Below are positions 34,591-45,075 of a DNA stretch of 64,000 nt, in pieces. Origin of the DNA: Sweltsa coloradensis (Eukaryota; Arthropoda; Insecta; Plecoptera; Chloroperlidae); assembly GCA_024449915.1 (NCBI GenBank), contig JAMZAV010002173.1:1-64000 (forward strand). Direction: 5' to 3'. Made by a program: the position numbers and the translations under genes. A model generated the notes under the pieces. That model saw only the letters and a program-made list of their open reading frames with translations. It ran no database searches and was not told where the DNA came from. How positions within the stretch are numbered: the first letter of the stretch is position 1; every line of letters starts with the position of its first letter.

Positions 34591-35104
34591 AGACAATTTA
34601 TTGCTTGCTCAAACCAACTTCTTCTTTCAGCGACTAGGTTTCAAACGTCATCAAGCGAACAAGTCACTAAACGACAAATCTTGACTCTTTTTCATTTACT
34701 TCCGCTCCCGTCGTGTTTACCCTAAAGATTTGACAGACTCCCCTGATTAACTTCTGAAGAAGAGATCTTCTTATTGGTTGGCACTACTCACTACTTCCTT
34801 CCATCCACCCACAAGTGTTCCCAAAGTTTTCCATCCCATCAGCTGCCGTCAATAAGTTCCGCCAGTCGCCACCAGAGCTACTAGTTGCGCGCGTGTGTGC
34901 GGGCGACAGCGAACAAGTGATGGGTTTCCGTACGAGGCGAATGAACAGCAGGCTGTCAGTGTGTTTGGAAACTCGCCGTGTTGCTCGCAACACCGTGTTG
35001 GATCGTGGCTTCTTCAGACTAAAAGCTCACTATACTCAACAAAGACAGTTTTGTCACTGGTTGAAAAGGAGAAGTTTCTCAACAACTCGTTTGCAATTCC
35101 ATTA
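34591..35104. other. Unassigned, locally GC-richer segment
   Basis: 34800-35050 is more GC-rich than its surroundings and open in two overlapping plus frames (34815-35165 and 34895-35170) and one minus frame (34784-34993). I recognise no domain and see no splice or codon evidence that decides for a gene. An exon of an unknown gene cannot be excluded. Confidence 0.3.
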
Positions 35105-35618
35105 CTTAAATCTTGCATTAGTTCATTACCCCAAAAAATTAGTTTTTTTACCACATACTCGGTAGCATAATACTACACTAAAATGACCGTTTAAAATATT
35201 ATATCTTGTAACTGATTTTACACGAATTTTTCAATTTTTTGAATCCAGAAATTTGGAAAAATTGGCGTTTTGAGTAATTTCTTAAATCGGCTTTAACTTG
35301 CTTATTTTTTGTTCCACATAGATACTAGAGCTTCTTACCAATCTAAAATGGTCCTTTATAGCATCGTGCTTTGAAACTGTGCACAAATATACACTCAAAC
35401 ATGCAAAAATATGCATTCCAAAATCAAACGCAATCCTGGTAATCAGCATATTTAGAACGAACCACTTGCTCAAATTACAAAATAAAATATAGATGATTCA
35501 CAGAAATGGCTGTCGAGTACGTCAATAATGGCCAATATATTTTTGGATCAAAATCCTCCCAAGGTCACGGGCATAAAGATCATCCCCATGTTATTTCTTA
35601 TGGAAGATTTTGCCGATG
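35105..35618 (+). mobile_element. TTAAAGGGG MITE, left part (split by the 4.3-kb element)
   Basis: 35165-35618 matches, in inverse orientation, 36770-37270 of the intact MITE: AAATTGGCGTTTT, TTTCTTAAATCGGCTTTAAC, TTCCACATAGATACTAGAGC, ATAGATGATTCACAGAAA, GAGTACGTCAAT. The terminus itself (about 35105-35165) is degraded. The right part resumes at 39915. Confidence 0.65.
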
Positions 35619-36514
35619 TAGTCCGGATGTTAAGAGACTTGACCTTGCATTTTTTGATACAAGCAAGGCACTTGGCACACGTTGTCTAGGGACCATACCC
35701 TACTACTTTTCACTTGGAGCCATCGTGATATCCCGTGCAGGCACCCGTTATTGCATGTTGCCTACCCCTGCTGGTTTGAAGGGTTGATTAGCAAAACAAT
35801 TCGGTGTTTGGTGATAGAAACTTGAAATTTTTACCAAATAGGGGTAACATTAGGCTTAACATACTGGCCACGGGGAACTGCGGATTTCTTCATAGTTAAG
35901 GGATGATTGGGTTATAATTTTGGGGGTTGAACATTTTGAATTAAATTTTTCTTGATGACACCCTTTGGTTTAATGTTGGATTTCTACGTTAAAGTACTTC
36001 CCAAAATCTTCAAACAAAATGATGGTGCTAAAAATATGACTAGCGACCCCTAATTTGGTCATAAGACCTGTTGACATAATGACCTGAGGAATGACCTGTT
36101 TGAAAAATTGTTAAACATAGTCATGTGACCACTCTATTTAAAGCTTAGACGAAGTAGATTCATATGAAATAAATTTTAACATGCCATGTTGACCTGTGAC
36201 CTTTATCGTCCTTTATTTGACCTTGATAACTGTTTCAGCATGACTGCACAATGTATACTGATAGCACATCCAAATGCATGTGATATATTAACATTTTTAT
36301 TTATAAAATGCACTCAACATGTAAGTATATATCAATATGATATTAGGCTGCATTGCAAAAGTTTTTTACTGTCGCGTTGATGGATGAGCAGTTTTATACC
36401 ATTGAACCCTCTATACTATACTTTTACTTTGTGTCGTTTTTTAACGTGTTTACATAGAATATATATCATTTTAAAAGGAGTACCAAGTTCCTGGTTGATC
36501 GTTATGGTAATAAA
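35619..36514 (+). repeat. Left arm of long inverted repeat
   Basis: Near-identical in inverse to 39003-39914: CTTGCATTTTTTGATACAAG, ACCATACCCTACTAC, GGTAGGCAACATGC (inverse), GACCTGTGACCTTTATCGTC. The ORFs at 35506-35787 and 36186-36380 reappear on the opposite strand in the other arm simply because of this symmetry. At 36370-36398 TGTCGCGTTGATGGATGAGC is a relic of a Helitron2-like 3' end, also present in the other arm. Confidence 0.8.
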
Positions 36515-36629
36515 CTTTTTGATTAACATTCATTAAGAGGAAGGTAACAATTCACCCTTTGTTGATTATAGTACTTTATTAATCAGTTATGCAGTGAAGC
36601 AAATTTGTTAAGGTTTTGATTTTTTTCAC

Positions 36630-37270
36630 TAAAAGGGTATTCAACCGCTAAACTAAAAAAATATATTTCATTCAGGGCAGCTTGTTATGAATTTAGAAAT
36701 TAACAGAAAAATTATTGGGTCCACCATTAACCCCCAAAAAATTGTCAAACTTGGAATTCTTCGAGCTAGGTCCCATCGACAAAAGTCTCCCATAAGAAAT
36801 AACATGGGGACGGTCTTAATACCCCGTGACCTTGGAGGATTTTGATCCAAAAAATATTGGCCATCATTGACGTACTCTACAGCCTTTTCTGTGAATCATC
36901 TATATATTGTTTTGTAACTTGGGCAAGTGGTTCAGTCAAAATATGCAGATAACCAAGAAGAGGTGTGATTTTGGAATACATATTTTTGCGTGTTTGAGAG
37001 TATATTTGTGCCCAGTTTCAAGACACGATGTTACAAAGGGCCATTTTAGATTGTTATTGATGCTCTAGTATCTATGTGGAATAAAAAAGGTGCAGGTTAA
37101 AGCCGATTTAAGAAATTTTCCAAAACGCCAATTTTCGCTTTTTTCTGGATAAAAAAATTGATATCAAATCACAGTTACGAGATAAAAGTTTTTTAACGGT
37201 CAATTTAGTGTACTTATATGCCATAGATTATGCGGTAAAAAATAGTTTTTTGGGTTAATAGCCCCTTTAA
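36630..37270 (-). mobile_element. Intact MITE with TTAAAGGGG-type ends
   Basis: 641 bp between TAAAAGGGTATTCAACC (36630) and GGGTTAATAGCCCCTTTAA (37270), which are inverted repeats. Both halves match the split copy around the 4.3-kb element (35105-35618 and 39915-40029), and one terminal third matches 8265-8449. Non-coding. It is nested inside the 4.3-kb element in the opposite orientation to the copy that hosts that element. Confidence 0.75.
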
Positions 37271-37664
37271 GCTCAAAAAGTGCGACGCACTGGCAGAGCT
37301 GTGTACTTTCATTAAAGTTTGAGACACTTGCATCATCCTCCACATCCTTTCTTGCACCTGCATCGTACTTACTCTATACATGCTTCAACAGCAATTGTAA
37401 GAATGGTCCACACTGGCACCCATCTGCAATCATATCCCATACCCACTCAAAAGGCCAAGGCAGCTGTTGTTGTAAGAAGAGAGTTTGATCCCAGACGTGT
37501 ACTCCTTGATAGATTGAGGATCGAATGTGCTGTACTAAGGCGTCTTTTGTCGGAAGAATCGTTTCTAGCCGTCTGTTTTACTGGGTGATAAGTATTTTGC
37601 GACATTCATTCACGGTAAAGTATGTGCTTGGTCAAAAAGTGAAAATTAACATACACACATCTTA

Positions 37665-38490
37665 AAGTCTCAATGGAGTCTCCACTTTTTCAACAATAGC
37701 TGCGATGAAACCATCTGTGCTATCAGGAAACGTTCTCCAAATATCGAATGCAGACTTTCTCCCATTACCATCACGAAAGGAGGAACCTTTTCCATCCCGA
37801 AAACGCGTGGAACATAGGAAGTGCTAAAGATTTAATAAAATAACCTGTATATAATTCAAATCGGTTGCCGGTATTCTATTTTAGAACATAGTCAATACGG
37901 TTATTTATTTACCTAATTAAGCTGCAACATGGTGTATGGCGACGTACTGATGGTTCCTTCCAGTCCCCAGATGCTCCAATAGCGCTTCAATGCCTGTCAT
38001 TTGCGGAACACAGCTGATTGCAAGGACTAGCACATATTGATATATGCTGGAGGCTAACAGCCTAAACAACTCCTTTATTGCCTGAATCACGTAGCAAATT
38101 TGGCCATCCTTTGGGAATTTTTGTAGTTGGAGTTACGCGTCTCCCAAATGTTTGTCCCGTGTCATATTTAAAGACTTATTGGGTAGTACTTATCCCAGAT
38201 GATGTCTATGCGTAGCACAGACGCTAGTTCGTTCTTGAGGAAGGGAGGAAAGACGCTGTCTACATAATCTTGGAATGTAATTGAGTGGCCCGGGTGTAGG
38301 AGGGGGAGGGGGAGGGGGCTCAACCCATCACGTATTTTTTCATCTACAGGGGGTGCATTTACTACAGAACTTTTTTGACTGGTATTCAAAAGGCATTTCA
38401 CTAGATCCAATTTGGTACAAGATCTCAACGCCCCCAATACCGACAAGGACGATGAACTTGGTACATTTTCATGAGCAAAAAGAACGCAGC
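37665..38490 (-). pseudogene. Decayed ORF of a multicopy invertebrate protein family (CD-type FHAFxG...WxxFP protein)
   Basis: Minus-strand peptides in order: FAHENVPSSSSLSVLGALRS, TKLDLVKCLL, PPVDEKIRDG, ITFQDYVDSVFPPFLKNEL, VLRIDIIWDKYYPISLK, RRVTPTTKIPKGWPNLLRD, EHLGTGRNHQYVAIHHVA, ALPMFHAFSG, GNGRKSAFDIWRTFPD. From memory these follow the order of conserved blocks in a very common uncharacterised invertebrate protein (TFxxYAxxVFLPY..., RxDIVWDxY...SLK, RRV...KIPxxW..FLRD, FRYIAAHxIA, ALPFFHAFTGCDT, GKGKKxAWxxWxxFPE). Frameshifts (for example after SLK and within FHAFSG), a stop and a deleted middle make it non-functional; the GCDT motif is lost. A G/C-rich insertion (38290-38315) replaces part of the sequence before HSITFQDY. 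It lies between the inverted arms. Confidence 0.62.
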
Positions 38491-39002
38491 CAGATCACCA
38501 GATCGATGCCAGCATGTATAGCAATGTATAGCATACTGAAGAGAATCGCTCTTCGCCAATCGTCATTTTGGCCTTAGATTTATGAACAAGAGGTCGACTG
38601 GCTGTGCTAAAGAGCAGAAATTTGTTTATTTTATGTGGTCCATACAATATAGCAAATGTACTACTCACTACCGCGCCACGAGAGAGCGAGAAAGTGCGCT
38701 CTCTCGGAAAATGGTCCCAAAAAGAGCGCAATTTAAACATATGTTATTTGTTGATTTGTATTATTTATGTTATTGTTTATATTAACGTCATACTGCAGTA
38801 CACTTCTAGCTAGTCACATTTTGGTCCAATCAAAAGAAAGAACGTTCATTTCACACCAATAAATTTAAAACGGGCCTGAACAAATTCCGTGTTAATTTTT
38901 ACTTCATTGATGAGCAACTAGCGATCAGTTAGCCACTGATTGGCCACAATTCACCATTGGGATACGACAACATAAACAACGCAATTACTATTAGTTTTTA
39001 TG

Positions 39003-39914
39003 GTTTATTACCATAAGGATCTACCAGGAACTTGGTACTCATTTTAAAATGATATATTCTATGTAAACACGTTGAAAAACAACGAAGTAAAAGTATATTA
39101 AAAGTATAGTAAAAGAGGGTTTATGGTATAAAACTGCTCATCCATCAACGCGACAGTAAAAAGAGTTCGCAATGCAGCCTTATTTAATATTGATATACTT
39201 ACACGTTGAGTGCATTTTATAAATAAAAATGTTAATATATCACATGCATTTGGATGTGCTATCAGTATACATTGTGCAGTCATGCTGAAACAGTTATCAA
39301 GGTCAAATAAAGGACGATAAAGGTCACAGGTCAACATGGCATGTTAAAATTTATTTCATATGAATCTACTTCGTCTAAGCTTTAAATAGAGTGGTCACAT
39401 GACTATGTTTAACAATTTTTCGAACAGGTCATTCCTCAGGTCATTATGTCAACAGGTCATTATGACCAAATTAGGGGTCGCTAGTCATATTTTTAGCACC
39501 ATCATTTTGTTTGAAGATTTTGGGAAGTACTTTAACGTAGAAATCCAACATTAAACCAAGGGTGTCATCAAGAAAAATTAATTCAAAATGTTCAACCCCC
39601 AAAATTATAACCCCAATCATCCCTTAACTATGAAGAAATCCGCAGTTCCCCGTGGCCAGTATGTTAAGCCTAATGTTACCCCTATTTGGTAAAAATTTCA
39701 AGTTTCTATCACCAAACACCGAATTGTTTTGCTAATCAACCCTTCAAACCAGCAGGGGTAGGCAACATGCAATAACGGGTGCCTGCACGGGATATCACGA
39801 TGGCTCCAAGTGAAAAGTAGTAGGGTATGGTCCCTAGAACACGTGTGCCAAGTGCCTTGCTTGTATCAAAAAATGCAAGGTATGCTTCAAATATATCGCT
39901 TAACATCCGGACTA
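39003..39914 (-). repeat. Right arm of long inverted repeat
   Basis: Inverse copy of 35619-36514. The near-identity suggests recent homogenisation or recent transposition. 39141-39180 (GCTCATCCATCAACGCGACAG...GAGTTCGCAATGC) is a degenerate Helitron2-like 3' end shared with the left arm. Confidence 0.8.
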
Positions 39915-40029
39915 ATGGCACCTAGCTCGAAAAATACCAAGTTTGACATTTTTTGTCGGCATTATGTGGACCCAATAATTTTACCTGAATGAAATAATTT
40001 TTGAGTTTAGCTGGTGAATACCCCTTTAA
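39915..40029 (+). mobile_element. TTAAAGGGG MITE, right part (split by the 4.3-kb element)
   Basis: ATGGCACCTAGCTCGAAAAAT, TGTGGACCCAATAATTTT, CCTGAATGAAATAA and GTGAATACCCCTTTAA match 36630-36770 of the intact MITE in inverse. With 35105-35618 it reconstitutes the host MITE. Confidence 0.7.
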
Positions 40030-40042
40030 CGGTTTGTACTTC

Positions 40043-40306
40043 CATGGGCGCGTAGGAACTCTTTTTCGAATGAGGAGGGGGGGGGGGGTGACGATGAGAA
40101 TGATAAGCGCATGCTGCTCTGCACAACTAGCAACAAGTCAGCACACCCTAATACTGATTGCATCTACTTTTTTTTCAGTTGTAACCGTGGTGATATGAAC
40201 ATTGAACAACGAACTGGATGTTTACCATTCTGAAGTGTGGGGGTCACAGGAAAAAGTAGGGGAATTTACCCCCCCCCCCCCCCCCACCCCCTCTTCCTAT
40301 GCGACA
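40043..40306. mobile_element. Probable hAT G-tract element
   Basis: Left CATGGGCGCGTAGGAACTC and right CTCTTCCTATGCGACAG are inverted, with G and C runs inside the ends, like the verified hAT miniatures. No clear 8-bp duplication remains. Confidence 0.45.
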
Positions 40307-40433
40307 GTTCCCTTCGCCTTTCAGTATAAATTACATCCTATAAGAAACTGTTATTTCAATGTACATTATTCGTCCCCATCGTATATTCCCTCGGATTTGT
40401 TGGTTGCCAACCTCCTTTTTGAGACATGGATTT

Positions 40434-40900
40434 TTGGATGAGCCTAGCGAGCGAAGTGAAGATTCCATTTCACTACACTGGAGAAAAAAATCCGGAATGT
40501 TTTTTTTTGCTTTTTGTATTTTTGACTGTTTGTTAACACGATTCCGGCTACACCGATACTCCAATTGCGATGAAATTTTCTGGAGGCCTTCGAAATCTCT
40601 GAACTTAGAACTGCCACGTTTTTGAGCGCAACCAAAAAATATATTCTTATGAAAATCGCAATTTTACGATTTTTTCGATTTTTAAAACATTTCTCCGATC
40701 TATAACACCTACATGCTTTATCCGATTAGAAAGATTTTTTTACAGAACCTAAATTTTATGAATTTATATAATGGTGTGAAATTTAAGCGCAATCGAAAAA
40801 TGATTACTTATGAAAATCGCAATTTTACGCTTTTTTCGTAAAAAAAAAATTACGCTCATTCAACAACGCGACTGAAAATAGCGTTTGCGAAGATTCCTAG
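40434..40900 (+). mobile_element. Helitron2-like element, type II (copy I)
   Basis: 467 bp. TTGGATGAGCCTAGCGAGCG at the start; TTCCATTTCACTACACTGG leader; CATTCAACAACGCGACTGAA...GCGAAGATTCCTAG at the end, host T next. It has only one internal unit, making it one of the shortest complete copies. Confidence 0.8.
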
Positions 40901-40923
40901 TTTAATTTGTGGATTTATGATCA

Positions 40924-41549
40924 TTGGATGAGCGTAGCGAGCGAAGCGAAAATTCCATTTCACTACACTGGAGAAAAAAATCTGGAATGTTTTTTTTTTA
41001 ATTTATTTTTGTTTTTTTGTCTGTTTGTTTACACGATTCCGGCTAAACCGATACTCCAATTGCAATTAAATTTTCTGGAGGCTTTCAAAATCTCTGAACT
41101 TAGAACTGCCCCGTTTTTGAGCGCAATCGAAAAATTATTTCCTGTTAAAATCGCCATTTAACGATTTTTCTCGACTTGAAAAAAAAATCGACTTATTACA
41201 CCTACATGCTTTATCTGATTGCAATGATGTTTTCACAGAACCTTAATTTTATGAATTAATATATATTCGTGTGAAATTTGAGCTTAATCGAAAAATTATT
41301 TCTTATGAAAATAGCAATTTTACGATTTATTTCGGTTTTTAAAACATTTCTTCGACTTATTACACCTACATGCTTTATCCGATTGTAATGATTTTTTACA
41401 GAACCTTAATTTTATGAATTTATATATTGGTGTGAAATTTGGGCGCAATCGAAAAATAATTTCTCATAGAAATTGTACGTTTTTTTTCGTTTAAAAAAAT
41501 TACGCTCATCCAACAACGCGCATGAAAAAGCGTTTGAGAATCTTCCTAG
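40924..41549 (+). mobile_element. Helitron2-like element, type II (copy J)
   Basis: TTGGATGAGCGTAGCGAGCG to ATCCAACAACGCGCATGAAA...GAGAATCTTCCTAG, host T next. Two internal units of about 160 bp (CTTATTACACCTACATGC near 41185 and 41355). It lies just 23 bp after copy I in the same orientation. Confidence 0.82.
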
Positions 41550-42432
41550 TATAATACATTGTTGGTGTAATAATGTTAAGTCAACATTTGCTTAACAATA
41601 GTAAATTTGTGTTTATTTTAGTATACCTATTTTCATTTATTATATAGGTCTAAATCAATTTTAATAACTGATAATGAATAGATGTTACATAAATAAAAAC
41701 TATGAGTGGTTCGCATATTTGCACTATATCGGAAGTCAAATTGATATCGTGCGAATGCATTCATTGCTTTGGCTAATACAAATAATATGTAAAAGAAACA
41801 AGGTGAATATAATATGGAATATTGAAAATTCCTTGTAGAAATTTGACATTCCTGTCATTTTATTGGGATTCTTTATGGTCAAGTGTGAGTGTTGAAAGTT
41901 TCACACACATCGACTTAGATTATAGTTTCAATGCTGATCTGATCAGAAGATTTTAAGACAGTTTTGACAGAATGCAGATGTTTAATCTGTATCACTTGGA
42001 AGCTACATCGTTTGACCTATCGGGTTGTGGTTTGCACCAAAATGTCATGTAAGAATTTGTAAGATGCGGAATCAAAGAGTATTTATTTTATATAACTCAC
42101 TTTTCTTATAAACTGGCCGTAAATATGCCACCAAACAGTTAAAGTGTATTAATTTCCCAATTTTGTGTAAGAGACAATTATTTGAAATGTCAAAAGTACT
42201 CCGATAGCGACATGCGCTCATCCATTCTAAACAACCTCCCAAAAATGTAGATTTTTTTTGAAAAATTAAAGGTCGAAATGCGTTCCAGACTATATGTGAA
42301 ATTAGCTGCATTTCACGAGAGTATTTTTACATGGGAATTTATCATCGTAAATAGTTATTCCGAGCTCGGCTATACGTATATCACAAGTAATACGCCACTC
42401 ATGTAGATGTCAGGTTCATGAGTGTAGTTGAA
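41550..42432. other. Unassigned interval with weak LINE-tail trace
   Basis: 41600-41700 ends GAATAGATGTTACATAAATAAA, weakly like the L1a LINE tail (AGGATAGACGTTAAATAAATAA). Otherwise no recognised feature. Confidence 0.35.
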
Positions 42433-43121
42433 CTAGGAAACGCTCAGTTGGACGCGTTGATAAGCGAGCACGTGCTATAGCTAGACCCACATTGCACATT
42501 TTTTTAAATTTTAAAATTTGCGACGTTCGCTGTCCACGGGGCCATGTTTCCAATATTATTTATAATTGACAAGGTATTTGGGTAAACCCGTGTGTAAACC
42601 TTTACTTTGTGGATAAAATCCATCGCCATCTAGAGGACCTTGACATCATTTCCTTGGGAAAACTATTTTAACTCTTTGGTTAACAAATAATACACTGCTT
42701 CCTCGATAGTATTTTGATTACTTCTAGGGGGCAGTGCATAGTGGCCAGAAACCTCGTGCGACTTTTCGTTGCCATGGTAACGTTACTTTTGTTAAAATAT
42801 ATTTTCCATCTAAAATACTTATCGGATCAAAATAAAATTAACATATTCGTGACCGGACAGACATTCTAAATAATTTGGCCACCTCAGATTTTGTCGCCGT
42901 TTAGTTTGAAAAAAACTTTCGGTTAACTTTAATGTAACTTTGTAACTTTTTGAACGATTTTGCATTCAATCCAGATCGAAGCTTGCGGATGGTCCAAATT
43001 TCAACTCGATCCGAACCTCCATTCGAACGTTATGGCGAGACATAGGCCTACAAACCAAAAATAAAAAACTGACTATTTTTTCGGGCAGGGTAAAATGAAA
43101 ACGCTCGCTTCGCTCGCTTAA
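42433..43121 (-). mobile_element. Divergent Helitron2-like element, type III
   Basis: On the minus strand it starts TTAAGCGAGCGAAGCGAGCG and ends GCTCGCTTATCAACGCGTCC...GAGCGTTTCCTAG, host T next. The asymmetric inverted repeat is AAGCGAGC / GCTCGCTT rather than GGATGAGC, but the positions of the inverted repeat, the AACGC/GCGTT hairpin and the CTAG end are the same. Interior unrelated to types I and II (for example AAATTTCAACTCGATCCG at 42987). Confidence 0.65.
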
Positions 43122-43532
43122 TAATATTTATATATTTGAGGTTAGGGTACATGCCAAGACAAGGGTTAGGGGCATGCATTTATACTCTAGATAGGTTTCA
43201 CAAGAATAATAATAATAATTATTATTATTATAATTATTACTAAGAAGCTTCACAAACGCTTTTCCAGGCGCGTTGTTGGATAAGCGTAATTTTTTTAAAG
43301 ATAATAGCGTAAAATTGCGATTTTCATGAGAAATAATGTTTCTATTACGCTCAAATGTCACACTAGTACATTAATTCACAAATAAAGGTTCTGTGAAAAA
43401 ATCATTACAATCGGATAAAGCAAGTAGGTGTTATACGTCGAGAAAGGTTTTAAAAAATCGAAAAAAATCGTAAAATTGCGATTTTCATGAGAAATTATTT
43501 TTAGATTGCGCTCCAATCTCACACAAATATAT

Positions 43533-44157
43533 TTGGATGAGCGGAGCGAAGATTCCATTCTTCTCGATGGAGAAAAAAATCCGGAATGGTTTTTTTTCTT
43601 TTTTTCTGTTTGTATTTTTGTGTGTCTGTTAACACGATTCCGGCTAAACAAATACTCCAATTGCGATGAAATTTTATGGAGGCCGTCGAAATCTTTGAAC
43701 TTAGAACTGCCACGTTTTTGAGCGCAATCGAAACATTATTTCTCATGAAAATCGCAATTTTACGATTTTTTTCGATTTTTTAAAAAAATGTTCGACTAAC
43801 AACACCAACAATGCCTTATCCAAATGTAATGATTTTTTCACAGAACCTAAATTTATAAATTAGTATATAAGTGTAAAATTTTAGCGCAATCAAAAAATGT
43901 TTTCTCATGAAAATCTCAATTTTACGGGTTATTTCGATTTTTTAAATTTCTTCGACTTATAACACCTACAAGCTTTATCCGATTGTAATGATTTTTGAAA
44001 CAGAACCTTAATTTTATGAATTAATCTATTGGTGTGAAATTTGAGCGCAATTAAAAAATAATTTCTTATAAAAAGTAGCAATTTTACGCTTTTTTCGATT
44101 AAAAAAATACGCTTATCCAACAATGCGCCTGAAAAAAGCGTTTGCGAAGCTTCCCAG
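43533..44157 (+). mobile_element. Helitron2-like element, type II (copy L), nested in K
   Basis: TTGGATGAGCGGAGCGAAG to ATCCAACAATGCGCCTGAA...GCGAAGCTTCCCAG (CTAG mutated to CCAG), host T next. The flanks join as AAATATAT|TAATTTAT, which matches uninterrupted type II units (AATATATTAATTC). Confidence 0.8.
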
Positions 44158-44195
44158 TAATTTATAAAATTAAGGTTTTTTGAAAAAAATCATTA

Positions 44196-44781
44196 CTAGG
44201 AAGCTTTGCAAACGCTTTTTCAGTCGCGTTGTTGGATGAGCGTAATTTTTCATTACGAAAAAAGCGTAAAATTGCGATTTTCACAAGTAATATTTTTTTG
44301 ATTCTGCTTAAATTTCACAAGATTATATAAGTTCATAAAATTATTCTGTGTAAAACATATTACAATGTAGGTCGAAAAAAATCGAAAAAAATCTTAAAAT
44401 TGCTATTATCATAAAAAATAATTTTTCGACTGCGCTTAAATTTCACACAAATATTTAAATTTATAAAATCAGGGTTCTGTAAAAAAATCGTTAGAATCGG
44501 ATGAAGCATGTAGGTGTTATAAGTGGAAGAATTGTTTTTAAAATCGAAAAAAATTGTAAAATTTCAAATTTCATGAGAAATAATTTTTTGATTGCGCTCA
44601 AAAACGTGGCAGTTCTAAGTTTAGAGATTTCGAAGGCCTCCACAAAATTTCATTGCAACTGGAATATCGGTTAGCCGGAATCGTGCTAACAAACACACAA
44701 CAATACAAAAAAAAACATTCCGGATTTTTTTCTCCAGTGTAGTGAAATGGAATCTTTGCTTCGCTCGCTACGCTCATCCAA
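44196..44781 (-). mobile_element. Helitron2-like element, type II (copy M), nested in K
   Basis: Runs CTAGGAAGCTTTGCAAACGC (44196) to CGCTACGCTCATCCAA (44781). The flanks ATCATTA and CAATCGG rejoin as ATCATTACAATCGG, exactly the sequence of uninterrupted copies. This fixes the boundaries and shows no duplication longer than one T. Opposite orientation to L. Confidence 0.85.
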
Positions 44782-45075
44782 CAATCGGATAAAGCATGTA
44801 GGTGTTATAACTCGATTAAATTTTTTTTTAAATCGTAAAAATCGTCAAATTGCGATTTTAATAAGAAATTATTTTTCGATTTCGCTCAAAAACGTGGCAG
44901 TTTTAAGTTCAGAGATTTCGAAGGCCTCCAGAAACTTTCATCGCAATTGGCGAATCGGTTTAGCCGGAATCGTGTTAACAGACTCACAATAATACAAAAA
45001 AAAAAAAAACATTCCGGATAATTTTCTTCAGTGTAGTAGAATGGAATCTTCGCTTCACTCGCTACGCTCATCCAA

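Larger units (their letters stand above)
35619..39914. mobile_element. 4.3-kb transposon with ~0.9-kb terminal inverted repeats
   Basis: Left end TAGTCCGGATGTTAAG (35619) and right end CTTAACATCCGGACTA (39914) are exact inverted repeats. The arms stay alignable for about 0.9 kb (35619-36514 against 39003-39914). ATG lies on both sides (35616-35618 and 39915-39917) and occurs once at the same point of the intact MITE (GTCGATGGGACC), giving a 3-bp target duplication. The 2.5 kb between the arms holds an oppositely oriented MITE (36630-37270) and a decayed ORF on the minus strand (37665-38490). Superfamily not assigned. Confidence 0.75.
43240..45075 (-). mobile_element. Helitron2-like element, type II (copy K), host of two nested copies
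   Basis: 3' end (minus) at 43240 CTAAGAAGCTTCACAAACGC; 5' end at 45075 CTACGCTCATCCAA. It is interrupted by copies L (43533-44157) and M (44196-44781); without them it is about 625 bp. It inserted within an ATT/TAA microsatellite, with TTATTATTA-type sequence on both sides. Confidence 0.78.

Noticed and set aside
34815..35170. Overlapping ORFs in a GC-richer patch as a host exon
   Set aside because: No conserved motif recognised in any frame; left as unassigned.
35506..35787. 93-codon ORF as a transposon gene
   Set aside because: It spans the boundary between the MITE and the inverted arm (junction at 35618/35619), so it is a chance fusion.
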